In this document: one piece after another, positions 17,008 through 25,849 of the stretch
How positions within the stretch are numbered: position 1 is the stretch's first letter
How the letters are laid out: every line of letters begins with the position of its first letter
Assembly (NCBI GenBank): GCA_965229635.1
Contig: OZ245894.1
Location: 3,224,001 to 3,288,000 of the forward strand
Source of the DNA: BQJU01 sp965229635
Lineage (GTDB): Bacteria; Bacteroidota; Bacteroidia; Chitinophagales; Saprospiraceae
Direction: 5' to 3'
DNA: 64,000 nucleotides
Position numbers and translations under genes: made by a program
Notes under the pieces: model-generated
Told to the model about the DNA's origin: nothing
Database searches by the model: none
Seen by the model: the letters and a program-made list of their open reading frames with translations, nothing else

Positions 17008-18075
17008 ATGCTACATACAAAAATTGCCGGAATCGGCACCTACGTTCCAGAAAAGGTAGTTACGAATAATGATTTGACCCAGGTCATGGAAACCTCTGAT
17101 GAATGGGTTCGTGAACGCACAGGTATTGAGGAACGCCGTTATGGTGAGAAGCACAAGGAGACGACTGCCACCATGGGACGGATGGCCGCCGAGCAAGCTA
17201 TTGAGCGTGCTGGCATTCAAAAAGAAGATATCGACTTCATCATATTTGCCACCCTTAGTCCCGATTATTATTTTCCGGGGTGTGGGGTTTTATTGCAACG
17301 CGAACTGGGGATTACGAAGACCGAGGTGGGGGCGCTGGACATTCGCAACCAGTGTTCCGGGTTTGTTTATGGCCTTTCGGTAGCCGACCAGTTTGTCAAG
17401 AGTGGCATGTACAAAAATGTCTTGTTGGTAGGATCAGAAATGCACTCAATGGGGCTGGATTATTCCACCCGTGGCCGCAATGTGACGGTGATATTTGGAG
17501 ATGGCGCTGGTGCAGTTGTTTTGCAACCAACTGAAAATGAGAACGAAGGTATTTTAACTACTCATTTGCACTCTGATGGCACCTATGCCGAAAAGCTGGC
17601 CATGATCAATCCTGGTTCACACGGCGGCTACCACTTTAATAAAATGGGTGAGGAGATCGATTTTGGGTATCCCGATGTAGAATTTGGGGAGATCTTTGCC
17701 ACCCAACGCATGTATGATGAAGGCATGTTGTACCCCAATATGGAGGGGCAGTTTGTGTTTAAGATGGCCGTTCAGAAGTTTCCGGAAGTCATCAACGAAG
17801 CCCTGCAGGCCACTGGTTTGAAAAAGGAAGATATCGACATGCTGATACCCCACCAGGCTAATTTGCGCATCAGCCAGTTTGTTCAGAAGCGCCTTGGATT
17901 GAGGGATGATCAGGTTTGGAATAATATTCAACAATATGGCAACACCACAGCAGCATCGATACCACTGGCATTGGGTAAGGCCTATGATGCCGGAGCGGTT
18001 AAGAAAGGAGACCTGGTATGTCTGGCTGCATTTGGGAGCGGATTTACCTGGGGTTCTGCGCTGATTCGCTGGTAA
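17008..18075 (+). CDS. Beta-ketoacyl-ACP synthase III (FabH-like)
   Basis: The 355-residue thiolase-fold enzyme keeps the FabH catalytic triad: C116 in RNQCSGFVYG, H282 in PHQANLRIS, and N312 in QYGNTTAASIP, with GDGAGAVVL in the fold core. FabH starts fatty-acid synthesis by condensing an acyl-CoA with malonyl-ACP. The protein is about 30 residues longer than typical FabH, with an insertion around residues 205-245 (HFNKMGEEIDFGYPDVEFGE), and has QCSGF rather than ACAGF at the active site. It may therefore be a second FabH paralogue with another acyl specificity. It stands alone with no other fatty-acid gene beside it. Confidence 0.85.
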   Translation: MLHTKIAGIGTYVPEKVVTNNDLTQVMETSDEWVRERTGIEERRYGEKHKETTATMGRMAAEQAIERAGIQKEDIDFIIFATLSPDYYFPGCGVLLQRELGITKTEVGALDIRNQCSGFVYGLSVADQFVKSGMYKNVLLVGSEMHSMGLDYSTRGRNVTVIFGDGAGAVVLQPTENENEGILTTHLHSDGTYAEKLAMINPGSHGGYHFNKMGEEIDFGYPDVEFGEIFATQRMYDEGMLYPNMEGQFVFKMAVQKFPEVINEALQATGLKKEDIDMLIPHQANLRISQFVQKRLGLRDDQVWNNIQQYGNTTAASIPLALGKAYDAGAVKKGDLVCLAAFGSGFTWGSALIRW

Positions 18076-18190
18076 CAATTTTCGAGAAGGGTAAACCAAA
18101 AAAATCGGGAGAGGTATAATAATCGCATGACCTCATCTGTTTTATACAATGTCCCAAATCATTGGGCGTTTTGGTTACAGTTAGAACCAT

Positions 18191-18377
18191 GAAGTTGTCT
18201 AAAGTTTTCTGCTGTCAGTGAGCATGAAGGCTTGTGGGTGTTGGCGAGGCTCTTTTTGAGTTTCGTATCCCGAAGCAAGTTCGGGACAGGCTCTGGAAGG
18301 TCCGGGACGAAAAAAAGCCGAAGTCAAGAGCCGCAATGCTTTGTGCGTAAGTAAGTGAGGAAACTTTAGACAACTTC
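18191..18377. mobile_element. 187-bp MITE-like element with 17-bp terminal inverted repeats
   Basis: Perfect 17-base inverted repeats (gaagttgtctaaagttt at 18191-18207 and its reverse complement at 18361-18377) bound a non-coding segment. The trinucleotide cat flanks both ends (18188-18190, 18378-18380), as a 3-base target duplication would. Inside, tcccgaa and ttcggga form a hairpin at about 18268-18286. No transposase is encoded, so movement would depend on one elsewhere. It ends 20 bases before the next gene's ATG. Confidence 0.7.
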
Positions 18378-18397
18378 CATAAAAAGAAAGCGACAAC

Positions 18398-18916
18398 ATG
18401 CACATGAGAGGCTTATTATTTTTGATTTTGTTGTTACAAACGATTACCGGAATCGCTCAGCAAAAGCCGCCGGAGACCGACGATGAATACGAAGCTGCCT
18501 ATGAGCGGCGCATCCAGCAGGAGTACCTTTATAACGTATATATTCCTGCGGATTTGGCGGAGGCCTTCATTGAATTGAACAAACGGATTGATCAGCCTTC
18601 CAAGGATAAATTCAAGAGCCACCCCGAAGAAGAGGCAGCGCGGAAACTGCACTTTAGCCTTGGGCGCTGGATCATTCACAACTGGGGGTTTTATGAAGGT
18701 TCCCGGCTATCTCATTATCTCAAAGGATTAGGCCTTCACCACCCCGATGATATGGCCCGGTTTATTATGATTACCTATCACCGCAATCTGAACCGCAAAT
18801 CTCTTGACGTCAAACCACTAATTGAAAAGCTTGTAGAGGGGCGAAAAAAGGAAGAAGAAGCCCGCAAGCAGGAGGGAGAGGTGATCTACGAAGAAACCAG
18901 GAAGCGCAAGCAATAA
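18398..18916 (+). CDS. Secreted DUF6794 domain protein
   Basis: The product of about 172 residues has a signal peptide (MRGLLFLILLLQTITGIAQ) and one domain with NVYIPADLAEAFIELNK, LHFSLGRWIIHNWGFYEGS and HHPDDMARFIMITYHR. The conserved Trp-Asn-Trp and HPDDM patterns resemble DUF6794, a domain without known function. The tail from about residue 148 is highly charged and probably disordered. The true start may be the ATG at 18404. The MITE just upstream would lie in the promoter or leader. Confidence 0.75.
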   Translation: MHMRGLLFLILLLQTITGIAQQKPPETDDEYEAAYERRIQQEYLYNVYIPADLAEAFIELNKRIDQPSKDKFKSHPEEEAARKLHFSLGRWIIHNWGFYEGSRLSHYLKGLGLHHPDDMARFIMITYHRNLNRKSLDVKPLIEKLVEGRKKEEEARKQEGEVIYEETRKRKQ

Positions 18917-18934
18917 TTGCTGGTTGAATGAAAT

Positions 18935-20017
18935 TTAGATCACCAAATCAAACTGTAATTCTCGCTGCAGGTAGTACTCCACATTTTCGTTTACGATGAT
19001 ATCCAGAGGTAAGTATTGGATGTGTTCCACCTCTTTTTTGAAGAGGAGGTGACTCACAATGTTCATGATACCCCGGTACCCCTGCTGGACCGGATTTTGA
19101 TTGATGAGGAAGCTAATCTTGTTTTGCTGAAGGTATTCCAGATTGGGAGGAATTAAGTCGAAGCCCACAATTTTAATCTTTTTCAGGGCGGCTTCTTCCA
19201 TGCAATCGATCAGCTTGTAAGCACGAGAATTGATGACAAAGATACCGCGAATGTGGGGGTGGGTTTTCAATTGCCCCGAAATGTATTCGCGCAGGGCTTC
19301 TTTTTGATCAAAATCCTCAAATTCCGATTTGACGATCTCAATCTTTTTGTCTGTATTGTTGGTGAAATAATCCCGAAAACCCTGCTCTTTATTAATGACG
19401 TGTTTGGCATTGCTGGTCTCCTTTCCGAGGTTTAGAATCATGGCGGCTTCTCCTTCGTTTAATCCAAAATCGAGTAGCTTGCCGCCGAGTACGCCACTGT
19501 GGTAGGAATCCTGCCCTACGTAGCAGAGTGAAGGTACATTGCGAATGTCAGTATTGATCATGACCACCGGGATGTCTTTTTCGGCGCAGGCCTCCAGGAG
19601 CTTGATCGACTCTTCCAGGAAAATGGGGGCAAAGAGTAATGCTTCGGGAGGATCGGCCAGGATTTTGGTCACCGCCTTTTTAAAGCTGTTGGTATCAAAA
19701 ATGTCAAAGTAATAAGGTCGATTCACAACTCCGTAGTGCTGGACGGCCTGGAGGGCTTTTTCCATGCCCAGTTTTGGCTGTTGCCAATAGATGTCCGTCT
19801 CGTAGTCGGGGAGCAGCGAATCGATTCGCCAGGTGCGGTTGTAGGCCAGTGTGCTCGCAATGATGTTGGGCTCGTAATCGAGTTCCTTCATTACGGCTAG
19901 AACCTTTTCTTTGGCTTTCTGGGAAACGTTGCCACGTTTGTGCAAAACCCGGTCCACGGTCCCGGTCGACACGCCGGCCCGTTCGGCGATGTCTTTAATT
20001 CTAATCCTCTTATTCAT
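18935..20017 (-). CDS. LacI-family transcriptional regulator, likely of the amino-sugar operon
   Basis: The 360-residue protein has an N-terminal LacI helix-turn-helix (IKDIAERAGVSTGTVDRVLH) with hinge helix, then a periplasmic-binding-protein-type sugar sensor domain from about residue 65 to the end. The gene is divergent from the ROK-nagB-GH20-symporter genes, and the shared upstream region contains LacI-like palindromes, so control of that operon in response to an amino sugar or sugar phosphate is likely. The hinge region reads ASTLAYNRTW. Autoregulation is possible because a half-site-like cacacg lies near its own start. Confidence 0.9.
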   Translation of the reverse strand: MNKRIRIKDIAERAGVSTGTVDRVLHKRGNVSQKAKEKVLAVMKELDYEPNIIASTLAYNRTWRIDSLLPDYETDIYWQQPKLGMEKALQAVQHYGVVNRPYYFDIFDTNSFKKAVTKILADPPEALLFAPIFLEESIKLLEACAEKDIPVVMINTDIRNVPSLCYVGQDSYHSGVLGGKLLDFGLNEGEAAMILNLGKETSNAKHVINKEQGFRDYFTNNTDKKIEIVKSEFEDFDQKEALREYISGQLKTHPHIRGIFVINSRAYKLIDCMEEAALKKIKIVGFDLIPPNLEYLQQNKISFLINQNPVQQGYRGIMNIVSHLLFKKEVEHIQYLPLDIIVNENVEYYLQRELQFDLVI

Positions 20018-20217
20018 TTGTAGGGCTTGATTTTAAATTCTGACCAAAATAAGCAAAATATACACACGCTGGTACAAATTACACCTATTAAGGCAACCTG
20101 TTGGTGTTCATTAATTTATGCGTACAATGGTCCGGCCAATGACATTTTCAAGAATCTTCAGAGCTATCTCTGCGATTTTTTCAACATTCAAACATAAATA
20201 ATAACAGGCATATTTTC

Positions 20218-20260
20218 GTGTGCGTACACAAATTATAAAAAAAATACCGTGTGCGCACAC
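20218..20260. promoter_or_regulatory. Two LacI-type palindromic operators
   Basis: GTGTGCGTACAC at 20218-20229 is a near palindrome (one mismatched pair) and GTGTGCGCACAC at 20249-20260 is a perfect 12-base palindrome; their centres are 31 bases apart, about three helical turns. The second covers the place of the -33 element of the promoter at 20279, a classic position for repression. A weaker tgcgtaca lies near 20119. Confidence 0.7.
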
Positions 20261-20278
20261 AGTTTTAGTTTTTTTCTG

Positions 20279-20286
20279 TACATTTG
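20279..20286 (+). promoter_or_regulatory. Bacteroidota -7 promoter element (TACATTTG)
   Basis: TACATTTG matches TAnnTTTG exactly and is about 47 bases before the TTG start of the ROK gene. The -33 position falls in the GTGTGCGCACAC operator rather than a TTTG, so the promoter is probably weak or needs derepression. Confidence 0.55.
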
Positions 20287-20325
20287 TATTAGAATTGTAT
20301 TCAAAACCAACCAAAGTCTATCAAC

Positions 20326-21291
20326 TTGGAGCTAGCCCTTAGCATTGATATCGGTGGCACAAACACCAAAATTGCCTTGGTCAACCGGGAAGGGGACATC
20401 CTCCAGCTCAACCGGATGTCAACCACGGGAACCAAAGGTGTCAGTGCCTATTTCGAAAAACTGTTTCATGCCATCAATACTTTGCTGGAAAGTACCGATA
20501 TCGACTTCCAACTGATCGGCATAGGAATTGGGGCCCCGGGTAGCAATGGCCCGAAAGGAACCATTGAATATGCCGCCAATTTACCCTTTAGCGGTAAGGT
20601 GGAAATTTGTAAAACACTCGAGCATCAATATGGTGTTCCGGCATTTTTGATCAAAGATGCCAATGCCGCTGCTCTTGGAGAAAAGTGGTGGGGCGGTGGA
20701 CAAGGCATGAAAAGTTTGATTGTACTCACTTTGGGCACCGGACTGGGGTGCGGTATAATCATGAACAATCAGGTAGTTAGCGGTACCGATGGCCTGGCCG
20801 GTGAAATGGGACACATCCAGGCCGTCAAAAATGGCCGTCACTGCAACTGCGGAAAGCGCGGGTGCCTGGAAACTTATGCTTCTGCCACCGGAATGAAAAG
20901 GACGGTACTGCATCTGTTGGCCAAACACCGGGAGGGCAGTGCCCTGGCCCAATACCCTCCTGATCAGATCGACGCCAAAGTGATCTTTGATGAAGCTCAG
21001 AGAGGAGATCGTCTGGCCAAGATTGCCTTTGAATACACTGGGGAAATCCTGGGCACTAAAATGGCCGATCTGGCCACAGTGCTCTGCCCTGAAGCCTTCT
21101 TTTTGTCGGGAGGCCTGATTGCCGCAAAGGACTTGATCCTGGAGCCGACCATTCGTCATTTCAATGCCAACTTGCTGCCCGTCATGCAAGGTAAAATAAA
21201 AGTACTGCCTTCAAGCCTTGGTGCTGATAATGCGGCATTGCTTGGCGCTGCTTCTCTGGTTTGGGAAAAAGTTAAAATCGTTCAAATATGA
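20326..21291 (+). CDS. ROK-family sugar kinase
   Basis: The 321-residue ROK protein begins with the ATP-binding motif SIDIGGTNTK, contains GIGAPGSNG, DANAAALGE with the catalytic aspartate, LTLGTGLGCG, and the ROK zinc signature GEMGHIQAVKNGRHCNCGKRGCLE. It would phosphorylate a sugar such as glucose, GlcNAc or glucosamine; the neighbours (nagB, GH20) favour an amino sugar. No in-frame ATG precedes the first motif, so the start is the TTG at 20326. Its stop overlaps the next ATG by four bases (ATGA), a translational coupling signature. Confidence 0.88.
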   Translation: MELALSIDIGGTNTKIALVNREGDILQLNRMSTTGTKGVSAYFEKLFHAINTLLESTDIDFQLIGIGIGAPGSNGPKGTIEYAANLPFSGKVEICKTLEHQYGVPAFLIKDANAAALGEKWWGGGQGMKSLIVLTLGTGLGCGIIMNNQVVSGTDGLAGEMGHIQAVKNGRHCNCGKRGCLETYASATGMKRTVLHLLAKHREGSALAQYPPDQIDAKVIFDEAQRGDRLAKIAFEYTGEILGTKMADLATVLCPEAFFLSGGLIAAKDLILEPTIRHFNANLLPVMQGKIKVLPSSLGADNAALLGAASLVWEKVKIVQI

Positions 21292-23234
21292 CTACATTCA
21301 AAATGACCAATATGAATCTATTAAAGTATCAGCTCAAATCTCTGGAGAACATTCCAACCAAGATTTGGGAGGATTCCAAAGAGGCATCCAATCACGTAGC
21401 GCGGTCGATTGCCCTGGCCATCCGTCAAAAACAGCAGGAAGGTGAAAACATCGTCCTGGGACTGGCTACCGGCTCTTCACCTATTCAGGTTTACGAAGAA
21501 CTGGTGAGGATGCACCGTGAGGAAGGCCTGAGTTTCACCAATGTGATCACCTTCAACCTCGATGAGTACTATCCGATGCAGCCGGAAGCGCAACAGAGTT
21601 ATGTGCGCTTCATGAATGAGTACCTCTTTGATCACATCAACATCAATCGGGAAAATGTGCATATCCCTGATGGTACCTTGCCACTGGAACAGGTGGAGGC
21701 TTACTGCAAGGCATATGAGAAGAAAATTGACGCTTACGGCGGGATTGACATCCAGTTGTTGGGTATTGGTCGTACGGGGCATATCGGTTTCAACGAACCG
21801 GGTTCCTGGGAGAGTTCGTTGACCCGCCTGGTTCGCCTGGACGGTATCACCCGCCAGGATGCCATCAAAGATTTTTTGCGAGAGGAAGATGTACCCTACC
21901 GAGCCATTACGATGGGCATTGGCACCATCATGAAAGCCCACACGATCTATCTGCTGGGTTGGGGCCAGCACAAAGCGGCGGTATTGAAAAAAGCGATTGA
22001 AGGCCCCATCTCACCGGCGGTACCAGCCACCTTCCTGCAAAAACACCACAATGCCAAAGCCATTCTCGACAAGGCTGCCGCTGAGGAACTGACTCGTTTC
22101 AAGGCTCCATGGATGGTGGGCATGTGCAACTGGACGGAGGATTTGATTTGTAAGGCGGTGGTTTGGCTATCGCAAAAACTGGATAAGCCAATCCTGAAGT
22201 TGACAGATGAAGACTACGGCGAAAATGGGCTGAGCGATCTGACTGTAGAATACGCCTCGGCCTACAGCATCAACATCATGGTCTTTAACCGCTTGCAGCA
22301 CACCATTACCGGCTGGCCAGGTGGTAAGCCCAATGCCGATGATTCTACCCGTCCGGAAAGGGCTACCCCTGCAAAAAAGCGGGTGATCATCTTTAGCCCG
22401 CATCCCGATGATGATGTGATTTCGATGGGCGGCACCTTCCTGCGTTTGGTTGAGCAGGGGCATGAAGTGCACGTTGCCTATCAGACTTCGGGAAATATCG
22501 CTGTGCACGATCATGATGCTCGTCGGTATGTGGAGTTTTTGAAGGAATTTCAAGGCACGGATGGTGATGAGAAAGAAACGAAGTCTTTACATAAAAGATA
22601 CGATAAAATTCTGCGGTTTCTGGATAACAAACAGCCCAACGAATCTGATAGCTCGGACCTGCGCAAGGTAAAGGGGCTGATTCGGAGGGGTGAGGCCAGA
22701 GCCGGTGCTCGTTTTTGCGGAGTAGGGGACGATCAGATTCACTTTTTAGACATGCCATTTTATGAAACCGGCAGAACCCGGAAAAAACCGGTTGGCAAGG
22801 AGGATATCAAGATCATTGCCAATTTGCTGGAGGAAATAAAGCCGCATCAGGTATATGCAGCCGGTGATCTGGCCGACCCACACGGTACCCACCGCGTTTG
22901 CCTGGAAGCTATTTTTCAGGCCATGCACCAGCTCAAGGAAGAGAAGTGGATGAAAGATTGCTGGCTATGGTTGTACCGCGGGGCCTGGCATGAATGGAGT
23001 GTTGATGAAATCGAAATGGCGGTGCCATTGAGCCCGCAGGAGCTGGCCAAAAAGCGCAAGGCCATTTATATGCACCAATCACAAAAAGACCGGCCACCGT
23101 TTCCTGGAAATGATGAACGGGAGTTTTGGAAGCGTGCCGAGGATCGGAATCGGGAAACGGCCACTATCTATCGCCAGCTTGGTCTGGCCGAGTACGAAGC
23201 GATGGAAGCTTTTGTAAGATGGAAGTTTAGCTGA
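21288..23234 (+). CDS. nagB: Glucosamine-6-phosphate deaminase fused to a PIG-L/LmbE-type deacetylase domain
   Basis: The 648-residue protein joins two enzymes. Residues 1 to about 310 are NagB-like (LATGSSPIQVY, FNLDEYYP, GIGRTGHIGFNEPGS), converting glucosamine-6-phosphate to fructose-6-phosphate. Residues from about 360 are a PIG-L domain with the zinc motif SPHPDDDVISMGG and the later histidines in DPHGTHR. PIG-L enzymes de-N-acetylate GlcNAc-type substrates, so the second domain may supply the deacetylase (NagA) step; that is inference. This long form occurs in other Bacteroidota. An alternative start lies at Met 9. Confidence 0.9.
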   Translation: MTTFKMTNMNLLKYQLKSLENIPTKIWEDSKEASNHVARSIALAIRQKQQEGENIVLGLATGSSPIQVYEELVRMHREEGLSFTNVITFNLDEYYPMQPEAQQSYVRFMNEYLFDHININRENVHIPDGTLPLEQVEAYCKAYEKKIDAYGGIDIQLLGIGRTGHIGFNEPGSWESSLTRLVRLDGITRQDAIKDFLREEDVPYRAITMGIGTIMKAHTIYLLGWGQHKAAVLKKAIEGPISPAVPATFLQKHHNAKAILDKAAAEELTRFKAPWMVGMCNWTEDLICKAVVWLSQKLDKPILKLTDEDYGENGLSDLTVEYASAYSINIMVFNRLQHTITGWPGGKPNADDSTRPERATPAKKRVIIFSPHPDDDVISMGGTFLRLVEQGHEVHVAYQTSGNIAVHDHDARRYVEFLKEFQGTDGDEKETKSLHKRYDKILRFLDNKQPNESDSSDLRKVKGLIRRGEARAGARFCGVGDDQIHFLDMPFYETGRTRKKPVGKEDIKIIANLLEEIKPHQVYAAGDLADPHGTHRVCLEAIFQAMHQLKEEKWMKDCWLWLYRGAWHEWSVDEIEMAVPLSPQELAKKRKAIYMHQSQKDRPPFPGNDEREFWKRAEDRNRETATIYRQLGLAEYEAMEAFVRWKFS

Positions 23235-23337
23235 TTTTTAAGTTTCATACATTTTGAGAGAGGGGCTTAGTGGATTGATATGGAAATTTCTAACCAATCT
23301 CACTAATGCCCTCTTTTTTTGCCTAAAATCTTGCCCA

Positions 23338-25623
23338 ATGAGAGTTGTTTTATTTTTTGCAGTGATCAGTACACTGCTTTTGGCCTGTGATGCTGATCAG
23401 GATTCTTCAGCGTCCGATTTGGTGGTCGATTGTATTATTCCTCAACCACATTTGGTTAAAAAGGAGAACGGGCAGTTTTCCATTCCGGAGCAATTGCAAG
23501 TGACAACTTCCGCATCAGGGGAGGAATGGCAGAGCGTGGTACAACTCTGGTCCGCTTTGCTGACTTCAGAAACTGGTATGTCCTGGCGGGCAGGGGAAAA
23601 GGGAGTCGTGACTATAAGTGAGCATCCAGCTCTTAATACTCCGGAGGCCTATCATCTACAGATTTCACCAGAAAAGATCAATATTGAAGCGGGTGGTCCG
23701 GCCGGGGCATTTTACGCTTTTCAGACCCTCCGGCAGTTGCTTCGGGAAAATGGCAGCCATCTTCCCTGCGTCAATATTCAGGACGAGCCTCGCTTTGGTT
23801 ATCGCGGTATGCACCTGGATGTAGGACGGCATTTCTTTCCAGTGGATTTTATCAAGAAATACATCGATCTGCTGGCGAGTTATAAAATGAATCGCTTTCA
23901 CTGGCACCTGACTGAGGATCAGGGTTGGCGCATTGAGATCAAACAGTATCCTAAGCTTCAGGAAATTGCTGCTTACCGCAAGGAAACCCTGATTGGGCAT
24001 TACAATGATCAACCGCAAACCTATGATGATCAACGCTACGGTGGCTACTACACGCAGGAAGAAGTGAAAGAGGTATTGGCTTATGCCAAAGAACGCTTTG
24101 TGACGGTGATTCCCGAGATCGAATTGCCGGGCCACGCACAGGCGGCCCTTTCTGCCTATCCTGAATTTTCGTGCACTGGAGGCCCCATCGAAGCGGCCAC
24201 CAAGTGGGGTGTATTTGAAGAGGTTTATTGTCCGAAGGAAGAAACTTTCACTTTCCTGGAAAATGTATTGACCGAAGTAATGGCGCTATTTCCGAGTGAA
24301 TACATCCACATCGGTGGCGACGAATGTCCCAAAACGCGTTGGAAAACCTGTGATCACTGCCAAAGCTTAATGGCAAAAGAAGGGCTGGCCGACGAGCACG
24401 AACTCCAAAGTTATTTCATTGGCCGCATCGAGAAGTTTTTGAATGCCAATGGTCGGCAGATTATCGGCTGGGATGAGATATTGGAGGGAGGGCTTGCACC
24501 AAATGCGACCGTCATGTCATGGCGTGGAGAAGAAGGAGGTATTGCAGCGGCCAAACAATCACACGACGTAGTAATGACACCAACAACTTACTGCTACTTT
24601 GACTATTATCAATCACAAGATCCGGGGGAACCACTCGCCATTGGCGGGTTTCTGCCTCTGGAAAAGGTGTATCACTACGAACCGATTCCCGAAGAACTAA
24701 CGGCCGAAGAAGCCAAATACATTCTTGGTGCGCAAGGAAATCTCTGGACGGAGTACCTCAATTCACCAGCCAAGGTGGAATACATGGCCTATCCCCGCGC
24801 TATTGCCTTGGCGGAGGTGGTTTGGTCTAAGAAGGAAGACCGGGACTACAAGGGCTTTACCAAACGCCTCAGTAAACACCTGAAATACCTGAAAGAAGCG
24901 GGTGTCAATGCCGCCAACCATCTTTATGATGTGGAGCCAAAGATTCTGTCTGGCAAGGGTGATGGTGTAAAGGTAGCGCTTAGTACGCCGCTGGCCGGAG
25001 CTGAAATTCGCTATACTCTGGATGGTACGCCGCCATCACCGCAAAGTGAGGTGTATGCTGATCCGGTTGCGGTTGAGACTTCCGGGCAGTTGACCGCTCA
25101 GGCCTTCGAACAGGGTGAAGCCGTGGGGCGGCCTGCAACGGTTGATTTTGACTGGCATAAAGCCGTGGGTAAAAAAATTGAGATAGAAAATGAGCCGCAT
25201 CCCAAATACAATGCCGGTGGTGCGGGTGCGTTGATCAACGGGGTGATGGGAGCCGATGAGCGTTACGGCGATGCCGAGTGGCTGGGATTCTCTGGTGATG
25301 ACCTTATTGCTACGATTGATTTAGGAGAAAGTCAGGAAGTAAAACACATCGCGTTTCGCTTTTTCTTTGGCCCCGGGCAATGGATTTACCTGCCGGCGAA
25401 GGTGGAAATTTCCCTCTCAGAAGATGGTAAAACATTTGACTTGGCAAACAGCCAAAATATAGATACCTTCAGTGATCAGAAAGTGTATGGCACGGTGGTG
25501 CCGGTCAAGGCTACCGGACGATATCTCAAGGTTCACGTGTCCAATTACGGCATCATTCCGGAAGGAACTGTAGGGGCTGGAAATGGCGCCTGGTTGTTTG
25601 TGGATGAGCTGGTAGTGGAGTAA
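23338..25623 (+). CDS. GH20 beta-N-acetylhexosaminidase lipoprotein
   Basis: The 761-residue lipoprotein (lipobox LLLAC) removes terminal beta-linked GlcNAc or GalNAc. It has the GH20 N-terminal domain, then the catalytic TIM barrel with HWHLTEDQGWRIEIK, the catalytic pair D328-E329 in HIGGDECPKTRW, and WDEILEGG. A short chitobiase-type C-terminal domain follows (EIRYTLDGTPPS) and a last beta-sandwich of about 130 residues like F5/8 type C modules. The ATG at 23338 gives the signal peptide directly; an upstream frame from 23254 is rejected. It would feed GlcNAc to the downstream symporter. Confidence 0.93.
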   Translation: MRVVLFFAVISTLLLACDADQDSSASDLVVDCIIPQPHLVKKENGQFSIPEQLQVTTSASGEEWQSVVQLWSALLTSETGMSWRAGEKGVVTISEHPALNTPEAYHLQISPEKINIEAGGPAGAFYAFQTLRQLLRENGSHLPCVNIQDEPRFGYRGMHLDVGRHFFPVDFIKKYIDLLASYKMNRFHWHLTEDQGWRIEIKQYPKLQEIAAYRKETLIGHYNDQPQTYDDQRYGGYYTQEEVKEVLAYAKERFVTVIPEIELPGHAQAALSAYPEFSCTGGPIEAATKWGVFEEVYCPKEETFTFLENVLTEVMALFPSEYIHIGGDECPKTRWKTCDHCQSLMAKEGLADEHELQSYFIGRIEKFLNANGRQIIGWDEILEGGLAPNATVMSWRGEEGGIAAAKQSHDVVMTPTTYCYFDYYQSQDPGEPLAIGGFLPLEKVYHYEPIPEELTAEEAKYILGAQGNLWTEYLNSPAKVEYMAYPRAIALAEVVWSKKEDRDYKGFTKRLSKHLKYLKEAGVNAANHLYDVEPKILSGKGDGVKVALSTPLAGAEIRYTLDGTPPSPQSEVYADPVAVETSGQLTAQAFEQGEAVGRPATVDFDWHKAVGKKIEIENEPHPKYNAGGAGALINGVMGADERYGDAEWLGFSGDDLIATIDLGESQEVKHIAFRFFFGPGQWIYLPAKVEISLSEDGKTFDLANSQNIDTFSDQKVYGTVVPVKATGRYLKVHVSNYGIIPEGTVGAGNGAWLFVDELVVE

Positions 25624-25643
25624 CGAGGAGTGTAGAGTGTAGG

Positions 25644-25774
25644 AGTTTAGAGTACAGGCGGGGTAGACGGTTGAGAGTTTAGGCAGTTGTGGATCTCCTA
25701 CGCTGAAGCTTTGGCGATCAAGGAAGGGAGATGTTGCAAACATCTCCCTAGCGGGTTGCAAACATCTCCCGAGC
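25644..25774. repeat. Copy B of the dispersed intergenic repeat, with internal tandem repeat
   Basis: 25644-25688 is the reverse complement of 1304-1348 at 41 of 45 bases, and 25755-25774 matches 1222-1241. Within this copy a 19-base unit (ttgcaaacatctccctagc) occurs at 25734-25752 and again at 25756-25774 with one difference, at a period of 22. Confidence 0.7.
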
Positions 25775-25849
25775 GAGGGTAATGCTCCTGAAACCTTTCC
25801 AAAAAAACAAATCCCGTTGTAGCGGGAGGATCATAAAAACGAAACGAAA

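Noticed and set aside
18268..18286. Hairpin tcccgaa/ttcggga as a tRNA arm
   Set aside because: No acceptor, anticodon or T-arm sequence around it; it is part of the MITE-like element.
18199..18405. Short minus-strand frames of 62-68 codons next to the FabH-like gene
   Set aside because: They lie inside the MITE-like element and derive from its repeats.
20581..21189. 202-codon minus-strand frame over the ROK kinase
   Set aside because: Antisense shadow with no family resemblance.
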